NCBI GenBank assembly: GCA_026874595.1
Contig: CM049314.1
Span: forward strand, 26,547,729-26,611,728
Source: Sipunculus nudus
Taxonomy: Eukaryota > Annelida > Sipuncula > Golfingiida > Sipunculidae
DNA length: 64,000 bases
Direction of reading: 5' to 3'
The notes under the pieces are model-generated. The model was not told the origin of the DNA, ran no database searches, and was given only the letters and a program-made list of their open reading frames with translations. Both the position numbers and the translations under genes were made by a program. Positions 25,101 to 40,100 of this stretch are shown in pieces (the first letter of the stretch is position 1; every line of letters starts with the position of its first letter).

Positions 25101-28100
25101 TATAATCATAAAAGTTCAACAGGCTGATTGACAATAGTAGTGTAAACCATTCCCTGTTCCTTCCAATTATAAACCTTATAGAGAGAGTAGATATACTTTC
25201 AGTGAAATAATTGCATTTATTTTTAGTTAGGACTTGTGTCTTTTAAGTATTTCATAGTTATATCGCCTGTAGATATGTTAGAGGAATGTTCTTGTTTAGA
25301 AAAGCATTACTAAGCATAAGTATTACACTATACAGTTTATCTTTTGAAATTATTTAACTAGATAATTCGTTTGAGCAATAATGACATTATCTGTATACTT
25401 AAGCTGGTAAAATTCTTTTCCAGGGCCACCAAGAGGAGACAAAAAAGGATTTACAGAGTTGCAAAATGTACAGCTCCTTCTAGCCTTTGATTCCCTAATA
25501 CAACATCCCTCAAGTCTGACTGAACCAAGGAGTTTCAAGAATCTTAAGAAAATATGTTATTTACATTTACAAATGTGTAAATAAACATTTATTTTGGATG
25601 TTACTTTTTATGTTTCATGTTTTTGTGCCAAAATAACTGTGACAAGTTGAAGACCTTCAGTTTGAATGCAGGGCAGGTTTAATACAACTTAATTTCTAGC
25701 ATCTACAATAATTCCTTGTGGTATGAAGAAGTGACTAAACACCTTTCCAAACAGAACATACAACAGAAAATAATTGTGCTGACAAACAGCACATAAGGTG
25801 CATACTCTGGAATTATAAGGCACATATATATCACTTAAAAGGCACATATAAGGCACTTATAAGGTGCATATAAGGCACTTATAAGGCGCATTTATGGCAC
25901 TTATAAGGCACATATATTGTCAGTTATATGAGACTTGTATGTCAGTTACATGTCACTTGTAAGGAACATATATTGGACTGCCTTATATTAGGTTATAAGT
26001 GACATATATGGGACTTGTATGTCACATATAAGAGACATATATTTGACTGCCATACAAGTGACACATAAAGGACATATACCTTCCAGTATGTGATCAGCCC
26101 TCATCTCTATGAGCCCTGTTACTTTCATTTTCTCAGCTTATACACATTTAAGGATTTAATCCTTATTAATCAACAATTTGAAAGCAATTTGTCAAAAATT
26201 GTAGCTTCGATTCAAGTTTTCAACCATCATGTCAAGAATTGTTTACACAGGCCAGTGCAGTACAGTATGGTATGCACAGCTGGTACTACAGCCCTGGCCT
26301 CCCAAAGCTAAATTACATAATGCCCTTCACTCCTGGCTCCCTTTGCCTAGCTGAGTCTGGGTGTCCCTGTGTTGCACATTTTTGTCTGTGAGCTTTGTGG
26401 ATTTAATTTTGTAGGATGCACTTTTATGGATTTAAGCTTTTAATGTCTTAAATTTGAAAGAATCAATAAAAGTTGTGGCCTTAAATCCAAGTTTTTAGTG
26501 TACCTGTGAGCTTAATAAATGGTGTGGCGTCGTCTGTCATCTCAGTGTTAACCCCTACTATTTTGAATACGGCAAGAGTCAGCTTCACAAAATTTTATGC
26601 AAAAAATTAGTTATCTAAAAAAAAATTTATAGGATTTCGCTTATTTTTTGGCTAACTGCATTTTCTTAGATTTTATAGGGAAAAAGCAAAAAAAAACTTT
26701 AAAAATCTTCTTCTCTGAAACTGTTTAGCCAAATTGTCCCATATTTCACAGATATTATTCCTGGAAAAATCTCTTTCCAGTTTATTCGAATGGTTAAAGT
26801 TTGGTGATTTTTGGCCGAGTTATAGGAAGTTGAACTTAGTCATCTGTCCGAAAAAGCATACTAAAATTACACTCTTAGAAACGGCTGAAGCTATCATCAC
26901 CAAAAATATGATCCTAGGGTAGTGCTTTCTGAAGTTTGTTCAAATGTTCTCAGTTCAGTTACTTTTTAGCTGAGTTATGGGAAGCTGATTTTAGTCATAT
27001 GCCATAACAGCCAATTTTAGCTCAGTGGCTACAAAGATCTTCTTCTCAAAAACCACTGGCCAGATTCTTAAATCTCACACATTAATAATCCTTAGATGTT
27101 GATAATACAAGTTTGCACAAATGGTTTTGGTTCAGTGATTTTTGGCTGAGTTATGGGAAGCTTAACTTAGCCATTTTGCTGTATTTTCCCATATGAGTTA
27201 TAAACCTGCAACACGTTTTTTAGCTCAGGCCACTGAGGCCAATTTGTTTAATATTTTACAAGAACAATCCCCAGAATAATTTTTAGCTCAGTTGATTGTA
27301 AGTCATCTGAGCTATAGGGATTACCTTTTGTCCGTCGGCCGTCCGGGCGTCTGTCCGTTAACAGGGCACAAATCGTAACCCCTGGACCTGGAATCTTCTT
27401 ACTTCACATCCAGAGAGGCCCATGAAAAATCTCCTTGGAAACCTGGAATTAGGTCTCTGTTACCCATATCCTTTGAGCTGTGGCACTCCAAAGTACAGCT
27501 CAGATTAATGGAAAATTTCATACAAAAACTTCAATATCTCATTAACTACATCACTGATGGTCATGATTTTTGGCATACATATTGATCATGAGATGTTTCA
27601 TCAGTTCCTGTAGACTGGTGGCGCCACCTGTATTTTCTATTTTTTACAAATTTTTTTCTCTATTTTTGAGACCATTAAAAATGTGGATATCTGTTAACAG
27701 GGCACGAATCATTAAGACTGGACCTAGAATCTTCATTCTTGACTTTCTGAGAGACCTATGAAAAGTCTCCATGGAAACCAGAAATTAGGTCTCTGTTACC
27801 CATATCCTTTGAGCTATGGGGCCCCAAAGTACCCCCCAGAATAGAGAAAATTTCATACGAAAACTTCAATATCTCATTAACTACATCACTGATGGTCATG
27901 ATTTTTGGCATACATATTAATCATGAGATGTTTCATCAGTTTCTGCAGACTGGTGGCGCCACCTGTATTTTTCAATTTTTTACTAATTGTTTCTCTATTT
28001 TTGAGACCTTTAAAAATGTGGACATCTGTTAACAGGGCACAAATCGTAAAGACTGGATCTAGAATCTTCATTCTTAACATTCTGAGAGACCTATGAAAAG

Positions 28101-31100
28101 TCTCCATGGAAACCAGAAATTAGGTCTCTTTTACCCATATCCTTCTAGCTATTGGGCCCCAAAATACCCCCAGAATAGTGAAAAATTTCATTCAAAAACT
28201 TCAATATCTCATTAACTACATCACTGATGGTCATGATTTTTAGCATACATATTAATCATGAGATGTTTCATCAGTTTCTGCAGACTGGTGGCGCCACCTG
28301 TATTTTTCAATTTTTTTACTAATTGTTTCTCTATTTTTGAGACCTTTAAAAATGTGGACATCTGTTAACAGGGCACAAATCGTAAAGACTGGATCTAGAA
28401 TCTTCATTCTTAACATTCTGAGAGACCTATGAAAAGTCTCCATGGAAACCAGAAATTAGGTCTCTTTTACCCATATCCTTCTAGCTATTGGGCCCCAAAG
28501 TACCCCCCAGAATAGTGAAAAATTTCATTCAAAAACTTCAATATCTCATTAACTACATCACTGATGGTCATGATTTTTGGCATACATATTGATCATGAGA
28601 TGTTTCATCAGTTTCTGCAGACTGGTGGCCCCACCTGTATTTTTCAAATTAAAAAAAAATTTTTCTCTATTTTTGAGACCTTTTAGGATGTAGTTATCTG
28701 TCAACAGGGTTCAAATTGTAACGACTGGACCTAGAATCTTCATTCTTGACACACAGGGAGACCCATGTAAAGTCTCCATGGAAGCATGAAATTAGGTCTC
28801 TGTTACACATATCCTTAGAGCTGTGGCACTCCAAAGTACAGCTCAGATTAATGGAAAATTTGATACAAAAGCTGAAGTATCTGAACAACTAATGCAGAGA
28901 TCACCATAATTGTTTGCATAGATATTAATGAAAAAAAGATGAAAAACCTTTAAAAGTCTTCTTCTTGTAAACGGTCCAGCCAAATTGATCAATATTTTAC
29001 AGAAATTATCCCAGAGGCAAGCCCTCTCAAGTTTGTTCAGATGGTTTGCATTTGATGAAATTTTAGCGGAGTAACATGAATTTGAACTTAGTTATTTGGC
29101 CAAGTAAGCATACTGACATAGCAATCTCAGAAATGACAGAAGCTAGCATTACCAAGTATTGTGCAAATGTTGGTCACATGACTCATATTTGAATTTGCAG
29201 ATTTTGTGGTGCCACCTACATCGACCTGTTTTTTATGGGCAAAAACCTCATAATTTTAGCCTCTTTTAGCTTAAAATGTTTTATGATGAATCTGTCAAGT
29301 TGAATCGTTCAATTTTCAAAAGAATTATCCTAGGACATGGTTCTTTCAATCATATCAGAATAGATTGAGTTTGTTGATTTTTGCTTGAATCATGAAAAGC
29401 TTAAGTTGGCCTTACGGCCATTATTATGTCTATTTCAAACTGAGGACTGCAATAGTGTTCTTCTAAAAAATTATTGTTTCAATTATAACTTCTGTAACAT
29501 TGCACGAAATTATTCTTAGGTGGCCTTTGTTCAAGTGTACTTGAATGATTTTTGGCATAATTGTTGGACCTTTAACAATGAAAGGACTGCATCTTTTATT
29601 ATTCTAGATATTTTTATAAAAAGTTTATGAATAAGTCAGCTTGGGAAAAAAAGCATTTTAGCCTTTAAGTCTTTCAGTATGTGTAAACAGATTTACTAAC
29701 AGGCCAAGATAGTGTCTGTATCTTTAAATAGGTTCAGAAACTGCCAACTGTTCCAGATTTGGCAACAGATCAAGAGTTCATTTTGCATATTGGGCATATT
29801 TTTACATATCGAATAGGTTTGTTGAATACAAGACTGGTGGTGCCACCTACAATAATTTTTGCACAGTGTGTGTCCCTGCGTATTTCTTAGGAGGGGTTTG
29901 ATATATCAGTCTGGAATTGGGCTTATGTATATATCTCTGATAGCTTCATTGTATATGACTGGTGGTGCCAGTTACAGTCATTTTTGTGTTGTGTGCACCC
30001 ATACAAGAATTTCAGCAGTGATGTTTGTGTAATTGTTTCTTATTCAAAAAATGTTTAGTACTTGCATTGTTCATATACATGAAAAGTAATGGTCCAGCAT
30101 TGAAGCATTATACCTGCTGTATTTCCCAATGCACAGGTTTGCATTAGGCCTGTAGGCCATGTTAGAAGATTATGTCATTAAAATATCTGCTATTTATATC
30201 AGACATGGCAAATGCAAAATGTGGTGTGGCCACCTGAGGTTGTTTATGTAATAATTGACAGGTCAAATAAACAGGATTAATGTTATAATTTCATAATTAA
30301 TACATAAAATATAACTGTTTGCCATTATTTGGACGCCAGTGATTACTTGATGATAGTTTTTGTGCTTACAGTGAAAAGCACATAAATAATGACAACTTTA
30401 TGACAAGATGCACTAAGTACATCTCCAGGCATTTTGTTAATTTCTAATTATAATGATTATATTTAAATAGTTGCTAGCTGTGCATCTAGATGGACCAGCA
30501 ATGGGGGCTACTGCTACAGACTGTACACCAACCCATTCACCTATGCTGCTGCCCTGACCAGCTGCCAGACACAGGGTGCTGATCTTGTGTCTATCCACTC
30601 AGCCGCAGAGAGGGACTTCATCAACACAAATATAATAGGTTCCTCAGTCAGTGATGCCTGGATCGGTGAGCTGAAAATTATTACTTTTGCACTTAAATAA
30701 ATCAGCTTGACATTTTTTTTTTAAAGTTGGGTGTGTGGTCTGCTGTTGGCGCTATTCAGTATGGATGAAGGTAACTATATAGTAAGAATTGTATGATTGT
30801 TTTAATTCTTGATTTCTATTTTATATGCATGGGTCTAGGAATTCTCCATAAGTCATAACTTAGCTGTCATTATAAGACAATGTGAATCTGTGGGGTTCAA
30901 TATATATTTATTTGATTCTAGATTTCATCACTTTGCCTTTGAGTGTCTGGCAGGGTTAAAAATGGGGACATTCTGCTGGGTAGCTTCAGCACCTACTTAG
31001 CTATTTTTACTGTACTAATTTGGAGCATGAAGTTTATGGCAACATAAAAATGTATCGCATAAAGAAATTTCATCAAGTTTGGTTGAATTACCATTGGGGG

Positions 31101-34100
31101 TTAATATTTTGGCTAGATATTTATTTTTTAATCACAGAAAGAGAGAGTATGAAATACTGGCCTGAATTTGTTTGACTTACATTCACTTTTTTCCACTGTA
31201 ACTTTACATAGTAACAAAATGTAAACAGAAAATTGCTCTATTGTAAAGTTTGTAATAATAATTAGTAAAATATTGACAGGGTTGCTATGGGTTTCTTGTA
31301 TGATACTTTTCCAGTGAAAGTGGATTGAACAGACATTATATTAACATTTGTATTTACATATTAGGCAAATGTCACTATCATAGCTGTGACGTTCATTTTA
31401 ATAGCTTTCAAATTAAAGTTGTGAAAATCACTACAAATAATGAACAGGTTGCAGAGCTTTGTGTTTTTCAAGTTTCCCTTTTTTCTTCTCTGTTGGAAAT
31501 AAAACAGTGCATACAAATTTGGGTAGCCAATCAAGTTATGTTGTTCTTTTTATACAAGTGGGGAAAATTGATCCTCAGCTGATTTATGTATTATAGTCAG
31601 TCTTTTATGGTAAACACAAAGTTCTATAAAACACTGTAAGAAACTTTGTAAATGTATGTAGTTAAACTTAGCATTTACAAAAAATCACAGATAACTGAAA
31701 CAATTAGGACTGCGCATTACAAAAAACATCAAGTTGTGGTTGCTTTTGTTTGAATGATTTATTGACACAATACATAGTAAGTACATTCATGTGGTATTCT
31801 ACCTAAGCACATATATAATTATAAATATAAACATGTATCAATTGATTGAGCGCAAGCTACTTAAAGCTTATGAAGTTGTGGTTGCCTGACTGACCATGTA
31901 AATATACACAGAACACTTTGCTTTGCTTTTAATTCCTGTGCTGTAATCATTGCAGGTTTGCAGGACAGTGATCAGAAATACGACTTGTGGTCAGACACCA
32001 GTGTTAATGATTTTGTGAATTATGATTATGCCAGGATGTTTGATGGCACAGAATACTGTGTTAAAATCAGTCGAACAAACAGCTATAAGTGGGAGGATAC
32101 TAGCTGCTCTAAATCACTGCCATACATATGTAAAGTCACTGCAGGTAAGACATCAGATGTATCCTTAGCCTCTGCCAAGCAGGTGTGATGTTTTTCTCCT
32201 GGTTGGTTGGTTTGTTTGTTAGCAACTTTATGCCAAAAGCTATAGATGGATTTGATAAAATTTTCAGGAGGATTTGGATAACAATCCAGGAACAGTCTGT
32301 TAAATGTTGGTGCTAACCTGGATCACCAAATTAAATTAATTAAAAATTTTATTTGAAAGATAATATACCATATATTTATACAGTAAACTCCGACCTAACT
32401 ATCATCACCCCTGTGTTATGGCCACTTCTGAAAGGAAATATTTGTTTTGGTCATGCATTTGCTGAGCATAATTTAAGACATTATTAAAACAGCATTAAAA
32501 GATGTATCTGTAATATGTCAAAAGCAGCCATTTTTGTTTTGTACATGATGGTCATGTTTGTATAGCTTTCTGTATAATAAGTTCTGCCATATAACAACAT
32601 TGAAGCACATGACTTACTTATAAGAATACAATAAAAGTAAATTAATTTTCACTAATGGGTGTAAATATTTCATTTGAATTAATAGTTCAGGGGTCTCTTG
32701 CAATAAGGTAACTTTAAGCCAAAACCTTTCGATTGTCTCTGTGAAAACCAATGCCAGAATTGTAACAATGGTATAATTTGGGCCTGCTACTATCTTCAGT
32801 CCAGTATATTTTTTTTTGTAACCAACCCTGTTAGTATATTTTTTGCAATAATGGAAGGTAGTTCTCAGTAGTCAAGTGGATGCCTTTCTTTAATTGCCTG
32901 CACTTAGTGCACTATAACTTTCTTCCAGTGTAACATAATACATTGTTATTGAATTTTGAAATACAAGATACAACTTGCAAATCATCAGCTGCCACATTCT
33001 TTTTTTGTAGGCTGCAGAAGGAGACTAGTTGGACCAGTATCTGAGACCAAGATGACTGCCCCTGGAGGAAGTGTTACTGGGCACGGTCCTGAACAGGCCA
33101 GGATGAATCCCTCTGGAACCACTACTACTGGTTGGAGACCTGTGCATAATGATGGTGCTTACATTCAGGTCTGTTAGACTTTATTTAAAGACAAATAAAG
33201 CAAGTGTTTGTCAACTGAAAGCATTGATTTGTATTGTTGTGGATATGGCATTGAGTAAGTTAATTGTACTTGCATGTGTCAGCAAGAGGGTCTTGATGAA
33301 GTGCTAAAATATTTAAGGCATTCATGCCCCCAGTCCCCCCCTGAGTAAAATACTTTAAGTAATACTTGATGTAAATACCAACATATATATTAACAAAACG
33401 TTTCATCATGAAAAACTTTTTAGAATATTAGTTGTCCCGACTGTCTTCCCCATCCCATGAATCAAGATACATCATTGCCATTGCATGTGAATATAATACT
33501 AATGCATTCCCAGTAATAAAAGGTTAAATGAGACATCTTTTCACACATGGTATGTAAAGTGTATTATTTGATTAACTACTTAAATGATGTATAATATTTT
33601 CAGAGAAGAAGATAGTCCAGTAGTTTTTATATTTGGAAGCAACATGCATATGTGGTGAAAGTTTTTTCCTTTTCAGATAAACCTTGGATCTGTGCACCGC
33701 TTAGCTGGCGTCATTGTTAAGAGCTCTGGGTATTATGATCCTGTCCAGTGGTTTATACTTCACTACAGTGCAGATGGCACTGATTTCCGCCCATACGTGG
33801 ATGGATTTATCCCCAGGGTACTGTGATCCTACGTCTTTCCTGAATAATAGATAAATGGCTTATCTGCAAATCAGTTTCATTCCTTTTATGATTTCATTTG
33901 ATTTTTAGCTCAGCTGACTTTAAGTCATGCTGTGCTATAGCGATGGGTCTTTGTCCGTCATCCTTCTGTCTGTCCGGCTGGCCGTCCGTCTGTTAACAGG
34001 TCATAAATCATTACTGTAAGGGCTAGGATCATAAAAAACATATGCAGATTATAGGTTCTAAAAAGATATCCTTGCAAACCTGAAATAAAGTCACTGCAAC

Positions 34101-37100
34101 CTTTATTCTTGGAGTTAGGGGGAAGTTTACGACCCCCTGAATTATTGCTTATAACCAAAATTTTCATCCCAAACCTTCCATCTTTCACAACGGCTCACCT
34201 ACCAACAGGAAGAACAATAAATATTTTGAGGTCACAAGGTAAGAGGTCAAGGTCACAGGACCCACTTCTTTGAAAAGCTTGTGGATGCATTTTAAGCCAA
34301 ACCTTACATCCCAAACCTTTGATCTTTCACATATGCCCACATACAAAGTGGGAGAAGAATCCTATAGATTTTGAGGTCACAAGGTCAAAGGTCAATGTCA
34401 CAGGATTCACTTCTTTAAAAAGGTTGTTGACACATTTCAAGCTAGACTTTTCATTCCAAACCTTCCAGCATTGACATATTGCTTCTCTGCCAATGGGAAA
34501 AGACCTGTTTTTTTAGGTCAAAGGTCAAGTTCACAGTACCCACTTCTTGTGTGGAGTCATTTTAAGGCAAACTTTTCAACCTATACGTTCTAATGTGTCC
34601 TTTATGGCTTACCTAGGTACCAATAGGGGAGAAACTCTATTGATGTTTTTTTTTTAAAAGATCAGAGGTCAAAGTCATAATACTTAATTGTTCCAAATGC
34701 TTGTGCACATATTTCAAGCTAAACTGTTCTTCCCAAACTTTCAGTCTTTCACATATGCCTCATCTATGCATCACAATTTGATTCAAACTTCATATTTATG
34801 AGTCTTGTTGCTTGAAGAAATAACTTATTGATTTTAGTGTCAGCTGGTCAGGAGGTTAAAGGTTAAAGGTCAAAGTAATTCACACATTGGTTGCCAAATG
34901 ATTACTCCAGTTTTAAGTGGTTAGTAGTAACCCATCACCCTAGAAAGAATCCAGTTGATATGTGGGCAAAAGGCCAAGGTCATAGGACAGGTATGGTCAC
35001 AATAAACTTACTTTGTAGACCATCTCTATTTTTCTTGTATATATACCCATTGCATTCAGACTGATATATCTCACTGTGTGCCTCTAATTGTGAGGGACAC
35101 TTGTGATGTATGACTCTCTTTTGTATTAGCCCTTTGAATGAAAAGGGCATCATTAGTGCATATAACAAAAACACTCTGTTGCTTCATCCAGGCATTAAGA
35201 CTATGAGTATTGTATTAAGGTTTAGCTACTGATTAATAAGATGATTGGAACATTTTGCAGTTTGTTTTATGGAATCATAGCAATAAACTTAGTTTCCTAG
35301 ATATCTAAATATTTTTATACAGATCATCAGATATACCAGCAAGTGTTTGTTCTGATATTATGTGGGTCTGTTTTTGGATTTAGGATGGCTTAATTTGTTT
35401 TACAAGACTCTTTGTGATGCTTTGTGCATTTCTTTTCTTTCAGGTTTTGCAGTTTACCTACCCTGCAAACCCCACTAAAAAGCAACGTGATAATTAAAAA
35501 AAATATTGGACTAACACTTTTTACATTTGCATGTCCATAAATCTGAGAGCTGTCAAATGTGATCATGCATTTTGAATTGTTTTGGACATTCATTACTTTA
35601 GCATATTTTGGAGCAATTGCCACAAGTTTGGTTTCTTTTAGAGGATGTTTGTTGTAGGATTTCAGAATTGTCAGCAATCCAATATGGCCACTAGGTAGAT
35701 ATTTTTAAATTCCTTTTTAACATATTATCTCAGGAAGTGTTAAAGTGAATTCAGTGGGACATATATAAATGTAATCTTGCAAAGGATTGGGTCAAAGATT
35801 ACATTTAAAATATGACCATCATTTTTGAAAGTTCAGTACAGTTGGTTTGTATTTTGAATAAAAATTTATACATAAGCATCTGTTTCTCAATAATTCTTGC
35901 ATGGATTTCCTTGATTTTTTGCTTTATATGTTGATCTTATTTTTGGCCTGTTCAGTGTTCCTTTTTGGACTGACAGGTATCAAGCAAACTATGGTTTTAG
36001 TTCCCGATAGCTCATCACCATACATTTTGCCTCAGACCATCAAGTCACTGTGTTAACAGACATATGTGATATATATTCCTGTCATCGAAGAAAGTTTCAA
36101 CAAAATTGGCAAATAGGTTCTTCAAACATTTTAATGGAAGTTGTGAATCTCAGCCCATGATGTCACAGGTCATGCATGGCAGCTGAGCATCATGACCCAT
36201 GGGTCACATGTATTAATTAAAGAATGCCTGTGACCAAATATCTAAGGAATAGCTGCATTTTCTATTTCACTGTTTTTCTTGTTGACCACCCACGGTCATG
36301 CACAATATAGTATGATAAACTATATGAATGATAAATATGTATAAAGTAAGAATTGATATATTGATGTCAGAAATTATTTATTATTGTATATTTCATTAAA
36401 TTTTTTGTCTCATATGCAAGACTTTTTAATTTGTAAATGCAAATGTAGTTGATACTTGTTAATATCAGAAATGCAATTTGTGAAATAAATTTGGTATAGC
36501 AAGGGTGAATTGGTACTAGAGTAAATTTTACATGTATGATTTAATGTCCTGTGTTTTAATGTCTCATGTACATCTCCTTGACCTTTATCTCTATAACGGA
36601 AACCGGTTAATAAGAAAATAAAAACAGGTCATGTGAATTAAATTTACATATACCTTTTGTCTTCAGCTGTTTCGAGGATCCATGAATGACTCTATGGTAA
36701 CAGAATGGTTACCAAATGAGGTGTCAGCATTGCAGGTTCAAATCCATCCCAAAGCTTGGATTGGTCCTATGTACACTATATGGGTTGAATTGATTGGATG
36801 TAAAGGTATTTTTTTTAGTAAAGTAATTTTCATCCATGTTTTTCTGTCCTTCTGTTTGTCTGTTTTCTTTACCTTGTCATGGAAGGAACACCATTGCAGT
36901 CAGGTGTTTATATATAAATACAGTGAAACTCCTACTTGCAGACAACTCAGTATAAGGCTGGCAACTCACAAATGTGGACACCAAATCTCAGTCCCTTCAA
37001 ATTTGCCTCTATATTATGTTTTAAGTAAACTCAGTAAGGTGGACAACTTACTCTCCCAAACAACGGACAAACCTTCCTGTTCGCTTGTGTATCCAGTACA

Positions 37101-40100
37101 TATTGGGACCCTCTAAAACAGATAGACATCCCCGAGTTCTATTTTTGTTACTGCTGGGAGATGGCGCTCCAAAGTTGTGACCTCCTGTGACCTGTTTTGC
37201 TCAAAGTGACAGCCTGAGGACAATTTGGTGAACTATTGTGATGTTACATGTTGAGATTGTTGTTTATTTCTATAAATATGTAGACATCACAATCATTACT
37301 TTATGAAGATTGGCCAGTCAATCAGATTAAAATTACGCTTTCAAACGGCTTTTCATTTGACAAGTCCACCTTGGTGCATTGTGATCAGCATCCTGTCCGT
37401 GGAGCCTTAATAAGTTAGCAACAGTTTGCCTTTTGTTATGGTGAATATGTTGTGAAAACTATTCTTAACAAATAACCATGCTGTCCAAATGCTGTCAATA
37501 ATCAATCTTCAAAATGTCTAGTGCAACCATCCATGAACTATGCTTTCTTAGAAGATGAAGGATGCAGTTATGTCGAAGTGAAACTGCCTAGATTACTGTG
37601 TGAGGCCAAACTGATGAAGTTGAAAGAAAGAAGGTGTTGGTCTGTCCTTTTTTAATTATTAAATTTCATAAATTAAAACTGCATATGTAAGCATTTTGAA
37701 AATGACTTGAATAAAATCTATGTATTTCAAATTAAGCATAAAGATCATCAAAACAGGGGATATCAGTATCATTCAATAAAAATTGACGTAATATGTCTAA
37801 CTCCTCTTAACAGGACAAAATCCTCAAATCCCTTGAGTGTCCAGCTTGGAGGAGTTTCACTTTATATATATATATATATATATAGTCAGGTATGTGTATA
37901 ATTTCATAATTTACAGACTTCTATTGTCAATAATAAACAAAAGAATCAAACTCTCAAGCACATGCAGGCACAGGTCGAAACACCTCATGGCGATCTAAGC
38001 ATGCACCAGATCAAACATTCAAAAAATCTTAACACCTGGTCCACTTCATAATGGTTTTCATAAAGAGTGAGGACCTACAGCCCTTATGAAAAAACATTGT
38101 AAAACCCATGTAGGTTAACGTCTTGAACTATACATATATATGTGTGTGTGTTTGTGTGCCAGTGAATAAATATATATGTTACAGTCAATGTGTTAAATCA
38201 GTCAATTTGTAAATTGCCTGATTCACTCAAGCAATTTGTAAAATGAATGAAACTATCAGACATTTTACAAACTGACTGAATAATCAGTCAGTTTATTTGA
38301 CACATTGACTGAAACGTGAAAAGGATGAAATACAATTGTGATACAATAACAAAGCTTTAATTTAATTCATATACCATAGTCTAACAAAATATTAAAATTT
38401 CATCATATTATTGTATATAATTTAATGTTTTATATAATCAAAAGCATCCATTTGGTTTTATTCTAGTTTTTAGCTGTGCTGACTGTAAGTCATCTGAGCT
38501 AAAGTGATCACCCTTTGTCCAACGTCCGGCCGTTAACAGGGCACAAATCTTAACCATAAGACCATGAAACTTCTAACTGAACATCCAGGGAGGTCCTAAG
38601 CAGATCTCCTTGGAAACCTGAAATTAGGTCATGGTTACCTATATATTTTGTGACCTATAAGGGCCCAAAACATGATTTTGAGCACCCAGACAGTCAGATC
38701 ATTGTATCCATTAGGCCTAGAATCCTCTGACATGACATTAAGGGAGATCCTTGGCAAATGTCCTTGGAAACTTGAAACAAGGTTACTGTGACCTTTATTC
38801 TGCGACCTATAGGGAAAAGATGTCATATGAGTACCCTGAATGTCAGATGGGGATAGATTGTACCTGTGAGGCCTAGAATCTTAAAACACATTACCCTAGG
38901 AGTTTCTAAGCGAATCTCCTTTGAAACCTGAAATTAGGTCATGGTGACCTATAATTTGTGACCTACAGGCTGAAAACATGATTTTGAGAACCCAGACAGT
39001 CAGATAGGGCACAAATTGTATCCATTGGGCCTAGCATCCTCTAACATGACATTTAGGGAGGTGCTAGGTAAATGTCCCTGGAAACCTAAAATTAGGTCAC
39101 TGGGACCTATATTCTGTGACCTATAGGAAAAAAAGATGTAAGATGAATACCCTGAATGTAAGATTGGCTCAAATTGTATCCATTAGGCCTAGAATATTCT
39201 AACGCAACATTCTGAGACATCCTTGGCAAATCTCCTTGGAAAACTGAAATAAGGTCACCATGACCTATATTTTGTGACTTATAGAAAAGATGTCATATAA
39301 GCATCTAGACAGTAAGATGGGGCACAACCTGAATCCAATAGGCCTAGTATCTTTTTACGCAACATCCTGGGAGGTAATAGGCAAATCTCCTTGGGAACCT
39401 GAAATTAGGTCATGGTGACCTATATTCTGCAGGCTGCTGGCCAGAAGCATGATTTTGAGTAGTCAGGGCACAAATTGTATCCATTAGCTCTAGACTTTTC
39501 TGACATGACATCCAGGGAAGTCCTTGGCAATTCTTCTTGGAAACCTGAAATTGGGTCATGGTGACCTATATTCTGCTAGCTATGGACCAGAAACATGATT
39601 TTTAGCACCCAGACAGACAGGGTACAAATTGTGTCCACTTTCCTTTGAACCCTCTATTGTGAAATCCAGGGTGGTCCTGGGCAGGTCTCCCATGAATTCT
39701 GAAATTTTTATTTTCTGTCCATTTTTTCATCACAGTAACATAAGCCATAGGCTATTCCCACAGACAAAGTCAATATATATAACATTATAAAAGAAATGAG
39801 CACCCAGTCAAAAAAAGCTGAGCGTCATGGCTTGTTGTAGAAATAAATATGTAATCATATGAAACATAAATATTAAACTGTCTCAGGGGCACATTTTCCT
39901 TTTGAACTTTGGATGTGGATGTTGGGGGGAGGGGGAAATGTCCCTCTCCCTCAGTGTGGGGAAAATTGTTAAAAAATTTTCATAATTTTAGCAATTTTGG
40001 TATTAAATTACATATTTATTTGGTATAATATTTTCTCACTTTAGAAACAAAGACCATATAATTTAAGTTTTGACTTAAAAAAACTAAGGGGGCAAACATA

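Noticed and set aside
34382-34527. The AGGTCA repeats as an enhancer of the host gene
   Set aside because: They are part of a dispersed repeat unit, so a gene-specific role cannot be claimed from sequence. Kept only as a low-interest finding.
36806-37116. Extension of the exon 10 open frame beyond 36805
   Set aside because: A proper donor follows Lys474 of the domain's closing LxGC strand, and the next text enters a TIR element.
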